This document shows positions 46,034 through 59,252 of a DNA stretch of 64,000 nucleotides, one piece after another. A program made the position numbers and the translations under genes. Each line of letters starts with the position of its first letter. The first letter of the stretch is position 1. Source of the DNA: Linum tenue (Eukaryota; Streptophyta; Magnoliopsida; Malpighiales; Linaceae); contig CAMGYJ010000004.1 in NCBI GenBank assembly GCA_946122785.1, positions 13,104,150 to 13,168,149 on the forward strand, given 5' to 3'. A model generated the notes under the pieces. The model made no database searches. It had not been told where the DNA came from and saw only the letters and a program-made list of their open reading frames with translations.

Positions 46034-49000
46034 CTATACATACTCATTTGCTTCATGTTCTCTTGTCACTTCTTCCTCCATTGGATCTTCAACGACTTCA
46101 GAGATAGGAGTTGATGCAACAAGATCATGATCATCATCATCGCTAATTTGGAAAATGGGATTCGAGGCCACAGGTGTGATTTCTATAAAACGCAAATTTG
46201 AGGAAGATCTTCCAGTCAGTTGATGACTGCTTTAACTTCTCCTAATATGAAACGAAATGACATTAAAGTGTACCTTGCATTGAGCCTAATGCGGAAGGGG
46301 CTGACATCAACTGCTTGTGACACATGATGGTTTCCTGAAACTCAACAAAGGTGCAGTCTAGAAAAAGTAGTCTTTCGGAGTCTGCCATCTTCGTGAAGCC
46401 AAATGAACCAGTCCAAATGTTCAGCATGCCAGCGACAGCAGGCAGAACCAGTCTTTGAACTCCTAACTCAACGAGCTTCTGAAGGGAAAAAAGAAAGATC
46501 TTGTGAACCAATGAGATAAACTAGATATAGAGAGAAGTTTTACCCGTGGGAGGGACTCATTTACTTGGAGAAATAAATACTGGAAAATTTTAGCACATGT
46601 GGAAAGCTAAAACAAGCCAGAGAATAAAGATTTTTCACTTCATTCTCAACATTTTTCAAACGATAAAATGGTAATGAGAAAAAACGAGGAGAGGTCAGCA
46701 TACCTTCTCAAGCACATTCAGTAAAACATGACACATTCCGAGTCGGCGATACTGAGGCCTAGTTGCAATGAGTGGTACTTCTGCCGCCTTCTCTCCAAAA
46801 ACCCTTGAAATGAAACCAGTTAGGCATTGTAGTTAGTCAGCCATGGAACATGATGGCTTAGCAGGGATCAGTGGTTAATTGAAACTTTCCTTCTACATTC
46901 TTTAAACAAGAGTTCTGACCTTAACGTAGCCACCGTTATCACTTCATCATCTTTCTCCAATATAACTGTATAAAACCCATGAAAGTCCAAACGTCTAAGC
47001 TCGGATCTGTAATGTTGAACCAAGAAAAATTCAATGCACAAATTTCTGGATCTGGAATATGCGGCACAGGTGACTCTGCATGACTATTCAAGAACCAAAC
47101 CATTTGCCGAAGGGAGCACTCTGGTACAGGAAGTCGTGCACAAGTGAAAATCATTATAACTGAAGGGAGGTATGCGTTCACAAGCAAAGCTGCGTTGCAT
47201 GGACATAAAGGAGTTTCCAAAACGAAAGTAATGAAATTCTCACTGCCGAATGGGTTTAGTAATCATTGATCATGAGAAAAGAAACCTGACCACTAATTAC
47301 TCTTTACTTGTCACATACAGGAAAGGTAATTGCAGCCCAGGCAATCATGTTCAGTGGGTAAGCTATACAAAGGACTTGGTCTGTATTGCTCTTCATTCAT
47401 ATACCTTTTTATAAGAGCATATTGCTTAGATTAATACTTTAGATGTTATTCTGGAGGCACCAATGGAATAAACTAGGTTGATTTATCTAGCTTTCATGAT
47501 AGCTCCACCACCGTGCTATACTAAGAGTAAATAGTTTAACTGAACTGCTTCAACAAACACAGTCTCTCCTCCATACCAACAAAAGTGAAGGAAAGTGGCT
47601 AATGTAATTTCTTTTGGAATCATAGCGTCTAACCTTTTGCTGAAAATAACATCTTCAACAATATCTCTAGTGTGTGGCTCTTCTAGAGGCTCAAAACACT
47701 CATGCATCACGTGAAGAGCAACATTAAGCTTGCTGTAGCTCTGGGCCTGAATCTCAATAGTCGAAGCACCAAAGCCTGTGCTGTCAGACTCCACAAATTT
47801 CAGTAATGTCCAAGAAAGATTTTCCACACCCACTGGGATTGGTTTGCCTAGAAGTGCAGAGAGACTAGAGAATATCTGCACCATGCCAAATCCATACACT
47901 CAGAATCGTATCTAAGAGAATTCTAAGGATGATTCATTCTAATTTACGGCAAAAATCAGTATTGGTCACTCAAGTTCTTTTCTGAAGCGAGCCTATTTGA
48001 CAAGATGGGTTACCTGATGACTTAAGCCAGTAGTATTTTTTTCACCAGGTAATAAATCATATCTCTTCATAAAATGTTGCATTTAAGATTGAGTCTATTT
48101 CTCTTCATCCATTTTGCAACAGAAACAAGGAAACATGATGGTCCAAAATTTCTACATGAATTCACAAATATGATTGATAAAGCAAATAATGGAAACATGT
48201 TAGTGTTATTTTAAGAGTCACATGTTGGCAATAGGCAGCATCAATCATCTTCAGACATACAAAAGAGGAAACATAATCAGACTTAGCCTCAATTCCGTAG
48301 GTAAACTGTTTCAATATATATTATATGCAAGTAGCGGAATGTTTCAAGTACCTCTTCACAGTTCCTACTGCAAAACCAGCCTCTATTAGGATGATGTTCC
48401 AGCTCATCTATTCCTTTATTCCTCAAGCATGAAATATGATCTGCACCAAATAGAAGAGAGAGGTATCTAAGAGACAGTTCAAGAGGTTAATACTGTTGCT
48501 TAAGTTTGGTACCAATTGAACAACAAAGCTGGCCTACATTTATGCTCGCACTGGGTACAATTGAGCATGTGTTCATCGATGATGCTTTCGCTGTTGTTTT
48601 CTAATCCTTGATTGTTGCAGATTCTACAGCAGCATGATGGGCAGAACCAGTCTCCATCTGGAACAACCTGCAGAAACCAAGACGGAGAGTACAAGTTTCT
48701 GGAAAAGAAAAGTCAAAAATAGTAACCACTGCAGCCTTTGAGACTATTTCTAGCCAGTAGGATAAGGAAGAAAAGAAGATACACCATTTCAATATAATAT
48801 AAAGCTGTAGACTAAACAAATTGGCTTACCGTCATATTAATGCAACTTGGATGGAAAGAAGATGGACAGAGGTCACACATTATGAGGTCTCCTCCATACC
48901 GACAGACGGAACATACATGGTCATTTTTCTCCACCTCCTGCCTTTCCTGCAGAATTTTAGGTTGTCGCACTGCTGAGTTTCTCAGCTTAGCATCACGCAT

Positions 49001-51760
49001 TATTTGCACCTGACAATCTAGCAGAGTCCTTCCATCTTGCAGAAATATGTTGGAATCTGCCCCACAGTAGTTGCTGATACATTTGCCACCAACGTGATCG
49101 TGAAACCTACTAAGAGAGTACACCTTCATGCAACAGTTGCACTTGATGCCATCACGAGTTATGCGTCCTTCTGCAATTGAACATTCACCCCGAGCACTAC
49201 GGTAATATACTTTTGCCCTTGGCAAGAGAACTTTGTTATCTACTAACCAGGACAACACGGTCTGACGATTCATATTTGATGCCCGCGCTACCATCTGCTG
49301 TGCTCCTTTGCTTGATTGCCGACATATTGGTTGAGTAACTATTGCATTAGTTTTTAACTTAAAGGAACCTTCGGAAGTTCTTGAACTTCCTGAACTTTGA
49401 AGTTGGAGTTGGAAACTGTGAGAATCTAATTCATCTTCTGTTTGATGTGGATGAAACGGGATATTGGTGCCATCTGTTCTTTCTTCTTGGCCTCTCCTAG
49501 TCCCTCCGATATCCATGCCATCCAGTTCAATGGATCCAGAAGGAATATCTATCCCACTTTCTTGCATATAGATTTTGCAAGCCCGTCGCAGAGAATAGTA
49601 TGACCTCCCAGCTGGTGAAATATGTTTCAACTCCCGTCTACCACTGTGAACTGTATACATAAACTTCCATCCCTCAACTGCAAGGTGTTTCCTTGCCCTT
49701 TTTGCCATCACATGATATTTTCCTTTACCAGCTGCTTTCCTCCTCGCTTGGTCATAGCCAGAAAAGATATACCAATTGACAATTGCTTCTGGGCAACACT
49801 CGGGTTTAATGTAAACATATGACTGAGCAACAGCTTCAGTAGAAATTTGAGAATCATGATCCTTGATTGGTTGTTCGAGAAGAGGAGACAAATTTCCACC
49901 CCCACCATCTTCAGAATCCCTGTGCTCTTGCACCGAGTTAAAAGAAGGATCTTTACTACCTGAATTGCTGAACTCGAGACAGACCTGACGCAAAGAAGAA
50001 TAGCACTGCCCACTGGGTGAAGTATAGCGCACTCTCAAAATGCCTTTATCCCTCATACTCAAAATGCCTTTGTCCCTCATAAATTCAATTTTCCAGTTCA
50101 TGTAGACCAGGTGAGCCCTGACATCACCAACCACCCTTTTGTTCCCATTTGCATACTCAGTAATAGCAGATGGGCAAAATTTAATTCTAGGAACGATGTC
50201 TGAGCCAGCAGGACACCAAGTACTGCTGATCTTCTGGGAACTGGACCTAGAAGTTTCGCCATTGCGAGTAAGAATGCTACTTATAGGAGTTGCATTAGGA
50301 ACAAATGTTGAGCCTAACGTGTCTGGAAGCATCAAAGGTAAAGCTTTCACATGGCAAGATGTGCTTGATTGTGAAATGCTGGTAATTGATTCGTCGTTCT
50401 GTGGAGAAGACATAATCTTTTTCCCAACTCTGTTTCTCCTGTCATTTGGATTCACTGCCCCAGCTGAGTCTACTTTAGCACATACGGCATTACAGCTAAG
50501 TGATTTAGCAAGCTTAGTCAAATTTTTCATACCTTGTGGAAGACTTGCCTCCTGGAAAAGGTGGTTCAGGACAATTTTCAGATTGTCATTAATCGTGTCC
50601 ACGAGCAACTCTTCCCAGATAGATCTTGAACATGAAGTCCACCCCCCAAGCTTCTTAAACCCTTCCTTCTCCTGCAAGTCATACCAAAGTTGCTTAACAG
50701 ATACAGGAAGACAACGCACTTGTTCATATTCCTCAATCAACTCTAGAAACAACCACGTCCCGCGCTGCTTCCACTGCTCAGTGACCTGATTCCATTCCTG
50801 AGTGATCCTCATTGTATCAAGATGGGCAACAACTTCATCGCCCAAATCAGGGAAAAAGACTTTCCTTTCATCTGATCCATCTTGATGATCGAAAATCACC
50901 CCTTCCCACCAAGCTTCATTGAAACTCACATCCACACACAATCCATAGGAGAGGATCCATTTGCCAAACTCAAGAGGTGGCGGCAATGGCCTAATGTACC
51001 CACGATCAATATTGTCATCCACAAAGAGAGAAACATCCACATGACCAACAAGGAAATCAGACTTGTCATGGCGAAGCATGTGATCGTACTTGAATTTGTA
51101 CTTCAGTTGCCATCGTTCCTTAAAACATGCAATGACTGTCCCTGGGTGCCATGAGCCTAGGAAACCTTCCTCCTCGCTTCTTATCTATTAGCATTTCATA
51201 TGTCAACAATAGCAGTAGAAAAGCTTCCAAACATAAACAAGTAAACTACAACTAAAAGCAAACTACGACATCATATGAGAGTTTCATTTGGAAGAAAATG
51301 AAACCCATTCATAACCTGGACGGAATCAAAGAAATTAAGGAAGAAACAGTAGGGAAAGCCATGAATTAAGCCATGCATACGAATTACGAAGGAAAGGGAA
51401 CATGCATAGATCAATCGGCAAAGAAGAACCCATGAATCTAAAATGCAGCTTCAATTCCTCCTGAAACCAGTTTAGGGAAACTCGAAACCGAAACTGGATA
51501 GTGGAAATGACCCTGTTACAAGAAAGAGACAACTAGGCTAAAAGGGCATGCAGAGACAAAATGTCGAAGGATTCAAATGTCTAACGAGCACAGTGAGGGA
51601 GGTCTAAAGAAAAGTCAAGCAACCAGACAAAGACAAAAACGCCGGGAGTAATTGCAGTCGCTCCGATGATAGCGTCAGGGAAAGGGGAAACCAGCTAGAG
51701 AGATATAACGGCATTATTTTCTTCTCCTTTTGTTTGAAATGCATACCTCCACTTTCTCAT
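46034..51760 (-). CDS. IDM1/ROS4-like PHD-finger and GNAT chromatin regulator
   Basis: Nine exons on the minus strand (51760-51747, 51179-48830, 48667-48538, 48440-48352, 47875-47634, 47006-46920, 46803-46704, 46478-46274, 46182-46034) keep frame across every border and give about 1,121 residues. In order: a Tudor/Agenet-like region with LGSWHPGTVIACFKERWQLK (about 1-170); a Ser-rich middle; a DNA-binding-like module (GKGKYHVMAKRARKHLAVEG, about 465-560); a TPL-binding-like domain (TVLSWLVDNKVLLPRAKVYY, GRITRDGIKC, about 645-740); a PHD finger split by intron 2 (CSVCRYGGDLIMCDLC...WFCPSC, about 760-805); and a GNAT acetyltransferase fold (about 860-1070) with the acetyl-CoA loop RRLGMC. In Arabidopsis IDM1 acetylates histone H3 at methylated loci so that ROS1 can demethylate them. 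The 14-base first exon (MRKWR) was chosen because it alone joins in frame; a different first exon is possible. The stop at 46036-46034 may have an alternative (see 45180-45480). Confidence 0.88.
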
Positions 51761-52206
51761 GCAGCGGTAGCAGGCGTACGGTTCGTCGGCGCTTCTTTTC
51801 CCCGGCGGACTGATCGGTTTCTGCAGAAGTGGAAAGCGGCATTCCGAGCGATTTTGGAGAGAAATTGGAGGGAGTGGCGATTGAATCAGACAAGGGGGTT
51901 CCTCACGCTCTATACATGATAGTCGACATTGATGGATGCAGAGAGAGCGGCAATGGAATCCAACAGCATGGTGGGGATTCTGCTTGGGATTTATAATGAC
52001 CGCTTTTCACTTCATATCAACCAGTTAGAGAAGAGGGAATAACATCATGAAAGTTGGAAATAAGAGAGACAACCTCAACGTAACAACGTGACGAAAAGGA
52101 TAAATTAAAAACGAAACAAAATTAAAGTATGATTGAATCAGACAAGGAGATTTCCTTTCTTGAGCCAAATCACACAGCATCCAGAACACTCTTTACAAAT
52201 TACAAT

Positions 52207-52928
52207 TAGGATTAGGATGGTAATGGATCGGGTTGGTTTGATTTTGTCAAACCCAAACCCAAATTCATGGGTTTATTCGTGAAAAAAACCCCGGGGTAAA
52301 ATCTAATGGGTTTGAAAAACTCAAACCCAACCCAACCCAACCTGATCCACTGGGAATCTGCGAGTTCATGTGTACCCATGGGTTTTTGTCGTAAAAAATT
52401 TACAATAACAAGTTCTTATCAAAATAAAAGTCAAATATCAATCTCTCAGTACAAATTATCCATATATGAAATATCATTCTAGAAAATTCAAGCAAATCAC
52501 AAATTAATCATACAAATTGTTCAACACCAATATAGAAAACTCAAGAAAATTGAAGCAAATCACAAATTATCCATAAACAACATGATTAATTGAAAGCTTT
52601 TTCCTCCTTTTCAATTAAGCTTGTTCACTCTACTCGATAATATCAACTTCATTCTACACAATTAGAAAGAAAAGGTTAGACATGTCTCCACAAACATAAA
52701 GAAGATTAGTTGTTTAGAATATTAAATATACCGGAAAAATTAATTATATAGGTGTGGGCGGGTACCCATGGGGTGGGTTTAGCTAAACCCAAACCCAACC
52801 CAAACCGATAAATAGTGAACGAGTTTAAACCCAAACCCGACCCAAAACCCGTCAACACGTGTTTTACCGGCATTGACCGGGTTGGGTCGGGTGGGTACCC
52901 TTGGGTTCGGGTTTTGTTGTCATCCCTA
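52207..52928. mobile_element. hAT-type MITE with 8-bp TSD
   Basis: Left end TAGGATTAGGATGG (a six-base duplication within the TIR), right end CATCCCTA, flanked by attacaat at 52199-52206 and 52929-52936. Both subterminal regions are rich in AACCCAAACCC/GGGTTTGGGTT motifs; the centre is AT-rich without coding sequence. Confidence 0.88.
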
Positions 52929-53164
52929 ATTACAATCCCATTTATCGGATTGTGCATCTAATACAAATTTGACCATTGCAATTGAACAAAACAATATCAT
53001 ATGTTGCCTTCGGGGAGTTGTTCGAAAACGGTCCATCACAGTGAATCACAGAATTGAAATTACATAACGGTGGAGAGGATTATAACTGGACTACTCATAG
53101 CTTAAACAAGGCCAAATGACCCAGAGGCAGAGATACCCATGATAAAACAAAGCTAGAGCACACC

Positions 53165-53789
53165 TAGAGATGGCAATTGAGACCCGCTCTTATGGGTATT
53201 CCCCAACCTTACCTGTGTTGGGGCCGATAAAGTCAACCCATGGTTGAACTTTATCTGATCCACAACTAAAATGGAGCAGGTATGGATCATTTTTGTTGCC
53301 CCGTTCTGCCCCGAGCAGTTCGCACTACTCGCACACCAAAAGCTCCACCATCCACACTCTGATCCTTATCCTAATCCTATACCTTGGTCCAAACTAATAA
53401 AGAGCCCTAACTATTTTGATTCTCTCCAACCCAAATAAATAATCAATGCATTACCTTCCCAAGTATGCATTCCATCTTCCTTTCAAATTTTGCACTCCAT
53501 TAATGAATGAGCTCTCCTGCGATCTGCAATAGCAGTTGCAGCAGAGACGGAATAAGAGATAGAGAGAGAATGGAGAAGAAGATGATGGCGGAAGCATTAC
53601 ATCAGGGAGAGATAGGGTTGCTTGTAAATGTGACAGTGGGAATTTTATTTGCCCTGCGCGGAGAAATGTTTGGATCGAAAAGTGCCGACTTATTGCGGGA
53701 CACGAGACAGAGTGGAAAGTAAGGTTAAGAGAAGGGTGGAGTGCGAGGTTGGTGGTATCTGTCCCAAATCCGACTTGTTGTCATTCCTA
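53165..53789. mobile_element. hAT-type MITE with 8-bp TSD
   Basis: Left end TAGAGATGGCAATTG, right end TTGTCATTCCTA, flanked by agcacacc at 53157-53164 and 53790-53797. The TIR is of the same type as those at 52207 and 57269. No coding sequence. Confidence 0.88.
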
Positions 53790-53797
53790 AGCACACC

Positions 53798-55925
53798 TAA
53801 GGGTTGAAACTCCACCAAACAAAAACCAAAAAGAAAATAATAGAAACATCAACAAGAATCTTACTAGAAGAAACCAAAAGCCAACAGAGACCCCCACAAA
53901 AACCTAAAACCAAAACATAAGGAAGAAGCACCTACAACACCAGCAACAACCCGCAACCACAGAAACAAAACAACCCCAGATGAAGCTCACATCTCAGAGA
54001 ACCATGGACGAGTCACTGCGGTAACAGAAAGAGACAACATTACCCACAAACGATCACTAGGGTCACATAAACCATGCTTCAGGGACGACGACAAATAGGG
54101 AACTATAAATGCAATCACCCACAAGGATGACCGCGCCAAGATTGGAGGAAAACCTTCACATTAGATCCACTAGAGGCTCTCCAATTTACATCACCGGACC
54201 TAGAGCAGAGCGAGGCCAAACCAGATCTAGAAAAATCTTGAACAAAACAAGAAAATCCATCTTCGCCGGAGAGGATTATAAAAGGATTATACTAAGGGAA
54301 CGAGAGAAAGCCGCTAAGGGCTGCAAATCCCAATGATGGTTGGAAAATGTGAGATCCATGGAGAAGCCACATATGGCTGGAAAGACAGAGAAACCACAAG
54401 GAAAATGCAAAAGAGCCATAGAAACGGAGAACGCAAAAGAGAAAATTTGGACCACCGCCGATCACCTAGTGGTGCCAACGCTAGCCCTGCGATAGAGATG
54501 CTGGAAATATAGAAAAGAGAGGTTTTGAAATTGGAGAGATAAAATTTTTAGAAGTTCTCGTGTTTTTGCTTGTTCAGGTACAAGTCTATAAAACATATCC
54601 TCTTTGAATAGGTCGTGATTTGAATTAATCATTAGTATGCTATAAGAGATAAATATTGTTACGTGAGTTGATTGGTGTATGTTGTTATTGGCAGATTGAC
54701 CTCCAACTTAACATATTGGCGTAATTGATTAAATAATATTATTTATTGGAAGGAGGGGTGTAACCTCTATTTATCACACTCATACTATTATAATAAGAGT
54801 TTCTTTCTCTAAAGACCTTTAAGTGTTTGTGAAATATATTTAATGAAAAGATATGAGATTTAATTATGTGGAGTAAGATATTAGTAAAATTATTTGGAAA
54901 GGATAGTAGTATATTCAGACGATACGAAAGATCTCTTGAGTATGCATGACCAGGTGGTAATGGCTAATGAAATGACCTCAAGCTTAAGGTCTGGGTTTCA
55001 GAATTGTGCAGCCATGATCAAACAAGAGGTTTGATAGATGAATGAGTTCGAATCCAAAATAGGGGTGTGCTTGACGGAGGTTTGGGATGGAATTGGATCC
55101 AAGTTAGCAACTTCAACATGAAGGGGAAAAGGCTGATTTGGGTAAGATAGAATTACCACTCAATCAATTGTGACCGATTGATTGAAGGTCTGCAATTCTT
55201 GGGCTTCACCAAGAACCAAAATGAATTTTGCAAGATCAATTGAATACTCCTCATGATAAGGTTTCAATTCAATCAACTATCCTCTTACAACGATTAAGCA
55301 AGGCTGTTTATAGACAAAAGTTAACTAACTACAAGCCTCCACTAACAAGGACATGAAATCAAAATAGAAAAGGGAAGGAATCTTTTTCAAACAAGGTAAC
55401 TCGGACTCTAAGCAACTAACTTCTTGCCAAAGTAATTCTTCCTAGAAAACATGGCTCCATACGATCTTTGAGGCTCTGGGAAATGGTCTTCCAAGTTTAG
55501 TTGAACTCATCTAATGCCTTGACGTTGTTCAGCAACATTGTACTTTCGTCTCCAACTCCTAACTTCCCTCGACTGTCTCCCAATTGGAACGAATAAGTCT
55601 CCAAAGATGGTACCTCACTCACAGTTTCTGCCTTAGCCAAATTTTGGTAGTTTTGGTTCTTCACTAGTTTAACACTTGAGAATGCATTTGGATTGACTTG
55701 CAAGCAACCTAGGAGGCTTGCATCAGCTAAATATGCAAGATATTTTTCTGATGAACCATAAATCATATCTGCTTTAGCATGATTATGGTTACCAATAACA
55801 GAGTTGTCAAAGTTCATATCCCCAATAGCAGAGTTGTTCCAAGGTTAAATATCGATCAATTCTTCTAATAGATGTATTTACAAGATTTTTATTTGAGATA
55901 TTTTACCTAGGATAACCCATGGTGG
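53798..55925. other. Intergenic, no firm feature
   Basis: Low-complexity A-rich sequence to about 54500, then AT-rich sequence. A 106-codon minus-strand frame at 55497-55817 shows no family pattern. No transposon boundary found. Confidence 0.4.
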
Positions 55926-56917
55926 CAGGGGCGGACCCAAGGAGGTTTGGGGATGTCTCGAGACACTCCTAAAATTCGGGGAAAAGTTATCAAACCTCCG
56001 GTAGTAGTTTGAGTCTAAAAAAAAGGGGAAAAATAATAGTGGTTTGTGGGATTCAAACATAGGATACCCTTGTTATTAGATAATATATTTTCCATTAGAC
56101 TAGAACTCATCTCTTGTTATAACTTTAATATACGTATAATTATAAGGTGGCTTCTATCGTACCTTGGGTAAAATCTAGGGTACGACATACCCTAAGTAAG
56201 AAAATACTATCTAGAACTCGAATTAACCGGATTTTTAGGCATGATACTATACCCTAACCATTGATGAGTGACCCTCGGTCTTAGTTTTCTAAATCATAGA
56301 GTCTAACCGCTAAGATTGTGCATGTAATTTGTTGCATTTCGATTTTTGTTTCTAATTAAATTGATTTTAGTGTATGAGATTTATAGAATTAAGACCTAGA
56401 TTTTAATATTTAGAGGTTTATGAATAGTACCATATGCCAAACTCTGGTCAATTCGAAGTCTAGATAGCTTTATTTTACACAGGAGTATGTCGTGCCCTTG
56501 ATTTTACCCAAAATATGATACAATCATCCTTAATTATAAACATATGAATTTCACCTCCAATGTGACAACAAAACCCTAAAATTAAACACGACTGTTTTAT
56601 TCAACCAACTCCTTTCAGCTTTTGGTTACATCAAGAACAAGTTTCGGAATCGACTAGACGATCAGTTCGTGAACGATTGTATTGTAAGATATATTGAAAG
56701 AGATTTGCTGAGTATTGTAGACACTGAGTGCATTTTACAATATTTTCATAATATGAAAATACGACGGGGCCTTTTGTTGTAACTTGTATTAGTCGAATAT
56801 TTTTCATTGAACACTAGTTGGATAATCCTCTTATTTAAGAATAATTTATTATTTATTTATTTTTAATTTTATTTTGAAAGAGTACACCCCTTCATAAAAT
56901 TTCTGAGTCCGCCACTG
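55926..56917 (+). mobile_element. Internally deleted hAT element with transposase 3' end
   Basis: Left end CAGGGGCGGACCCA, right end TGAGTCCGCCACTG, flanked by a perfect 8-bp duplication, catggtgg, at 55918-55925 and 56918-56925. The interior is about 1 kb and retains only the last exon of a hAT transposase. It matches the older copy at 9112-10626. Confidence 0.9.
56624..56782 (+). pseudogene. C-terminal end of a hAT transposase
   Basis: About 52 codons (GYIKNKFRNRLDDQFVNDCI and on, ending MKIRRGLLL and TAA) match the extreme C-terminus of TTF-type hAT transposases, after the dimerisation region (pattern KNxLRNxMxDxxxNDxLVxYIExD...RFQxMKxRR). The upstream domains are absent, so this is a deletion derivative rather than a gene. 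Confidence 0.75.
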
Positions 56918-57268
56918 CATGGTGGAGGGAACTGACAATCATCGTGGGTTGTACCACCTTGATAAGGTTGAGTTATATTGGTCTAGCTTTAAAGCTTGTG
57001 TCTTTTGAAACAACTTTTGAGCTTTTCTTTGCAGGTCGTGACGACCTGAACCTATTATTGAGCACTTTTGGTCCACCACTGTGCACCTCTTGCGACTGGC
57101 ACCACAAACTCTTTTAGTTGGAAATTCTTTGCTTTTTTTAATCATCAATCTTAATTCGATCTTGTATTCATCCTTTAGAGTATCTAGGCCTAAAAATAAT
57201 ATAAAAATTGGGTAAATTGCAAGGTTGGTCATGTCATACATTTAAAGGTCAACTATAAGAGTTGTCTG

Positions 57269-57745
57269 TAGGGATGGCAATTTCGACCTGACCCGTTTTA
57301 CCCGACCTGTTTGACCTGTTTTGGGGCGGGTCCGACCCGCCCCGTAGGCGGGGCGGGGCGGGCATGGGTAGTCTTATCGACCCGACCTGCCCTGACCCGC
57401 CCCATTCTCGACCCGTTCTTGTCTAAATTACATGTAATTTTAGTCAAATAACTTAGGATTTTCCTTTTATTGCATCATATTTTAGCTATAAGAAAGTTGT
57501 AAATTAGTGAAAACCTCAATTTCTCCAATAATTTAACTACAATTATCATAATATTGTTTGTTTTCTTAGTCTTATAATAAAAATAACGAATATTTCTAAT
57601 GTTTTTAATATAAATTGCATACCCATTGGGTCGACCTGCCCCGACCCGCGACCCGTGATCAATTACCCGACCTGGACCCGACCTGCCACGGGGCGGGTCT
57701 GGGTACCAAGAAACCCGGCCCGGACCTGCCCCATTGCCATTCCTA
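57269..57745. mobile_element. hAT-type MITE with 8-bp TSD, GC-rich ends
   Basis: Left end TAGGGATGGCAAT, right end ATTGCCATTCCTA, flanked by gttgtctg at 57261-57268 and 57746-57753. Subterminal parts are dense in CCCGACC and GGGGCGGGT motifs; the AT-rich centre has no coding sequence. Confidence 0.92.
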
Positions 57746-57753
57746 GTTGTCTG

Positions 57754-58227
57754 TCACATAAGCAAAAATTAACGGAGTTGGACGGAGAGTGATCAAACTT
57801 GAAATATTTAACTAATTTTAGTAACCACTATTGGATTTAAATATTTCCAGTGACCAAACATAAACGATTTTAGTAATCTCAATGATCAACCTTGAACTGT
57901 TTCAGTATCACAAAAGGTAAATATGAAAATACTTATAGAGGATATATAATGCACAAAGGAACAAATACAAAACAAAACTCATAGTAAAATGACTAAAGAT
58001 GTATCAAAATGGAAGAAATATCGAGAAGAAAGGAACATATTAAATACTAATTTTCAAGTGTTATCAAACTATCACGTATGTTAGTTTAACTTTTTTTTTT
58101 TGTCATAGTACATATGTTAGTTTTACTTGTCCTCAAACAAACATCACTTAAAAATCATGCAACTGAGCTTTCAGTAGGTTTTAAATTCTTACAAAAATAT
58201 TTGTCTAGAACATTTATTTGGTAGAGT
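57754..58227. other. Intergenic, no feature seen
   Basis: AT-rich spacer between two mobile elements without a reading frame or repeat that I can support. Confidence 0.5.
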
Positions 58228-58466
58228 ACGGTTAGCTTGCTAACCCTTCCAAGAGGTTGGAAAAATGACACCGCCTATTAATTATAGTTATTTTTTGTAT
58301 TAAATTCATGTTGCATTTAATAATCTTTGAGAATTAAAATATCGTATTAATTATATTCCTTTTATTTAAACTATCGTTGCACTAATACAACTATCATTGC
58401 ACCTGTACACTGAACTCATATTAATTACATTCCTTTTTTTGAACTACCATTGCACTTGTACACAGA

Positions 58467-58680
58467 TAGGGGTGGATTCGGTCGGTAAACGGTAAATTGT
58501 TTACCGAATTTACCGGTTTCGGTATACCGAAATTGGCTAAACTGGAATCGATTACCCATACCGGTTTACCGATTATAGGTAAACAGTTACAAACCGGTAT
58601 TACCGAAATATCGCGAAAGAGACGTCGGACGGGTTTTCGGTTCGCTTTACCGAACATTTACCGAACCAAATTTCTGGTAG
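58467..58680. repeat. Left subterminal motif array of the hAT element
   Basis: At least ten copies of TTTACCG, TACCGA or the reverse complement in about 200 bp. A matching array lies at 62865-62999. In hAT elements such arrays are transposase binding sites; here that is inference. Confidence 0.75.
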
Positions 58681-59252
58681 TGGGGTGATGTTGTAATATT
58701 TTGATTTTTCTGAGTTTTTTTCTTCATTTTTGTAATTAATAATTTATTATTAAATCTTATTTATAATATTTTTGAGGCCTATACTTACTTACATTCATGT
58801 ATGTAATATTTTATATTTGTGAATAATGAAGTATATGTTATATACTTATATGTTAATGCCTTAACTAGTTAACTTAATATTTGGCAAACTCAAAGTTGTT
58901 ATCTAAGGAGCAGCCGGAAACGGATGTCCCTATTGTATTTTAGATTAAGAGATCTCGGATCGAATCGGTATTTTAGATTAACATAAGTTCAAAGGGTCAA
59001 CAATAATGATTCATGAATCAACATCAACTCTCATCAAGCATCATCATTCATCAAATATTCAAATTCATCAAACGATAATTCGACAAACATCGTCAAATTC
59101 AAAGGGACAACAAGTCAACAATCAACATAAACACATAATCGTCATTCATCAATCGACTAAAGTGCCCAATGATAATGTCTAAATTCAACACAAGTTCAAA
59201 GTCCAAACTTAAAAATTAAAATAGACAACCAAATACGTTAATAACCAATAGC

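Noticed and set aside
52740..52930. AACCCAAACCC-rich sequence considered as interstitial telomere repeat
   Set aside because: The motif is not TTTAGGG and is part of a MITE with clear TSD.
54109..55817. Open frames of 75 (+) and 106 (-) codons in the spacer
   Set aside because: No recognisable pattern, no start context or introns, no support from neighbours.
56939..57241. 100-codon minus-strand frame between two hAT elements
   Set aside because: Looks partly protein-like (basic, Cys-containing) but does not match a family I know and has no partner exon; may be a degraded gene piece.
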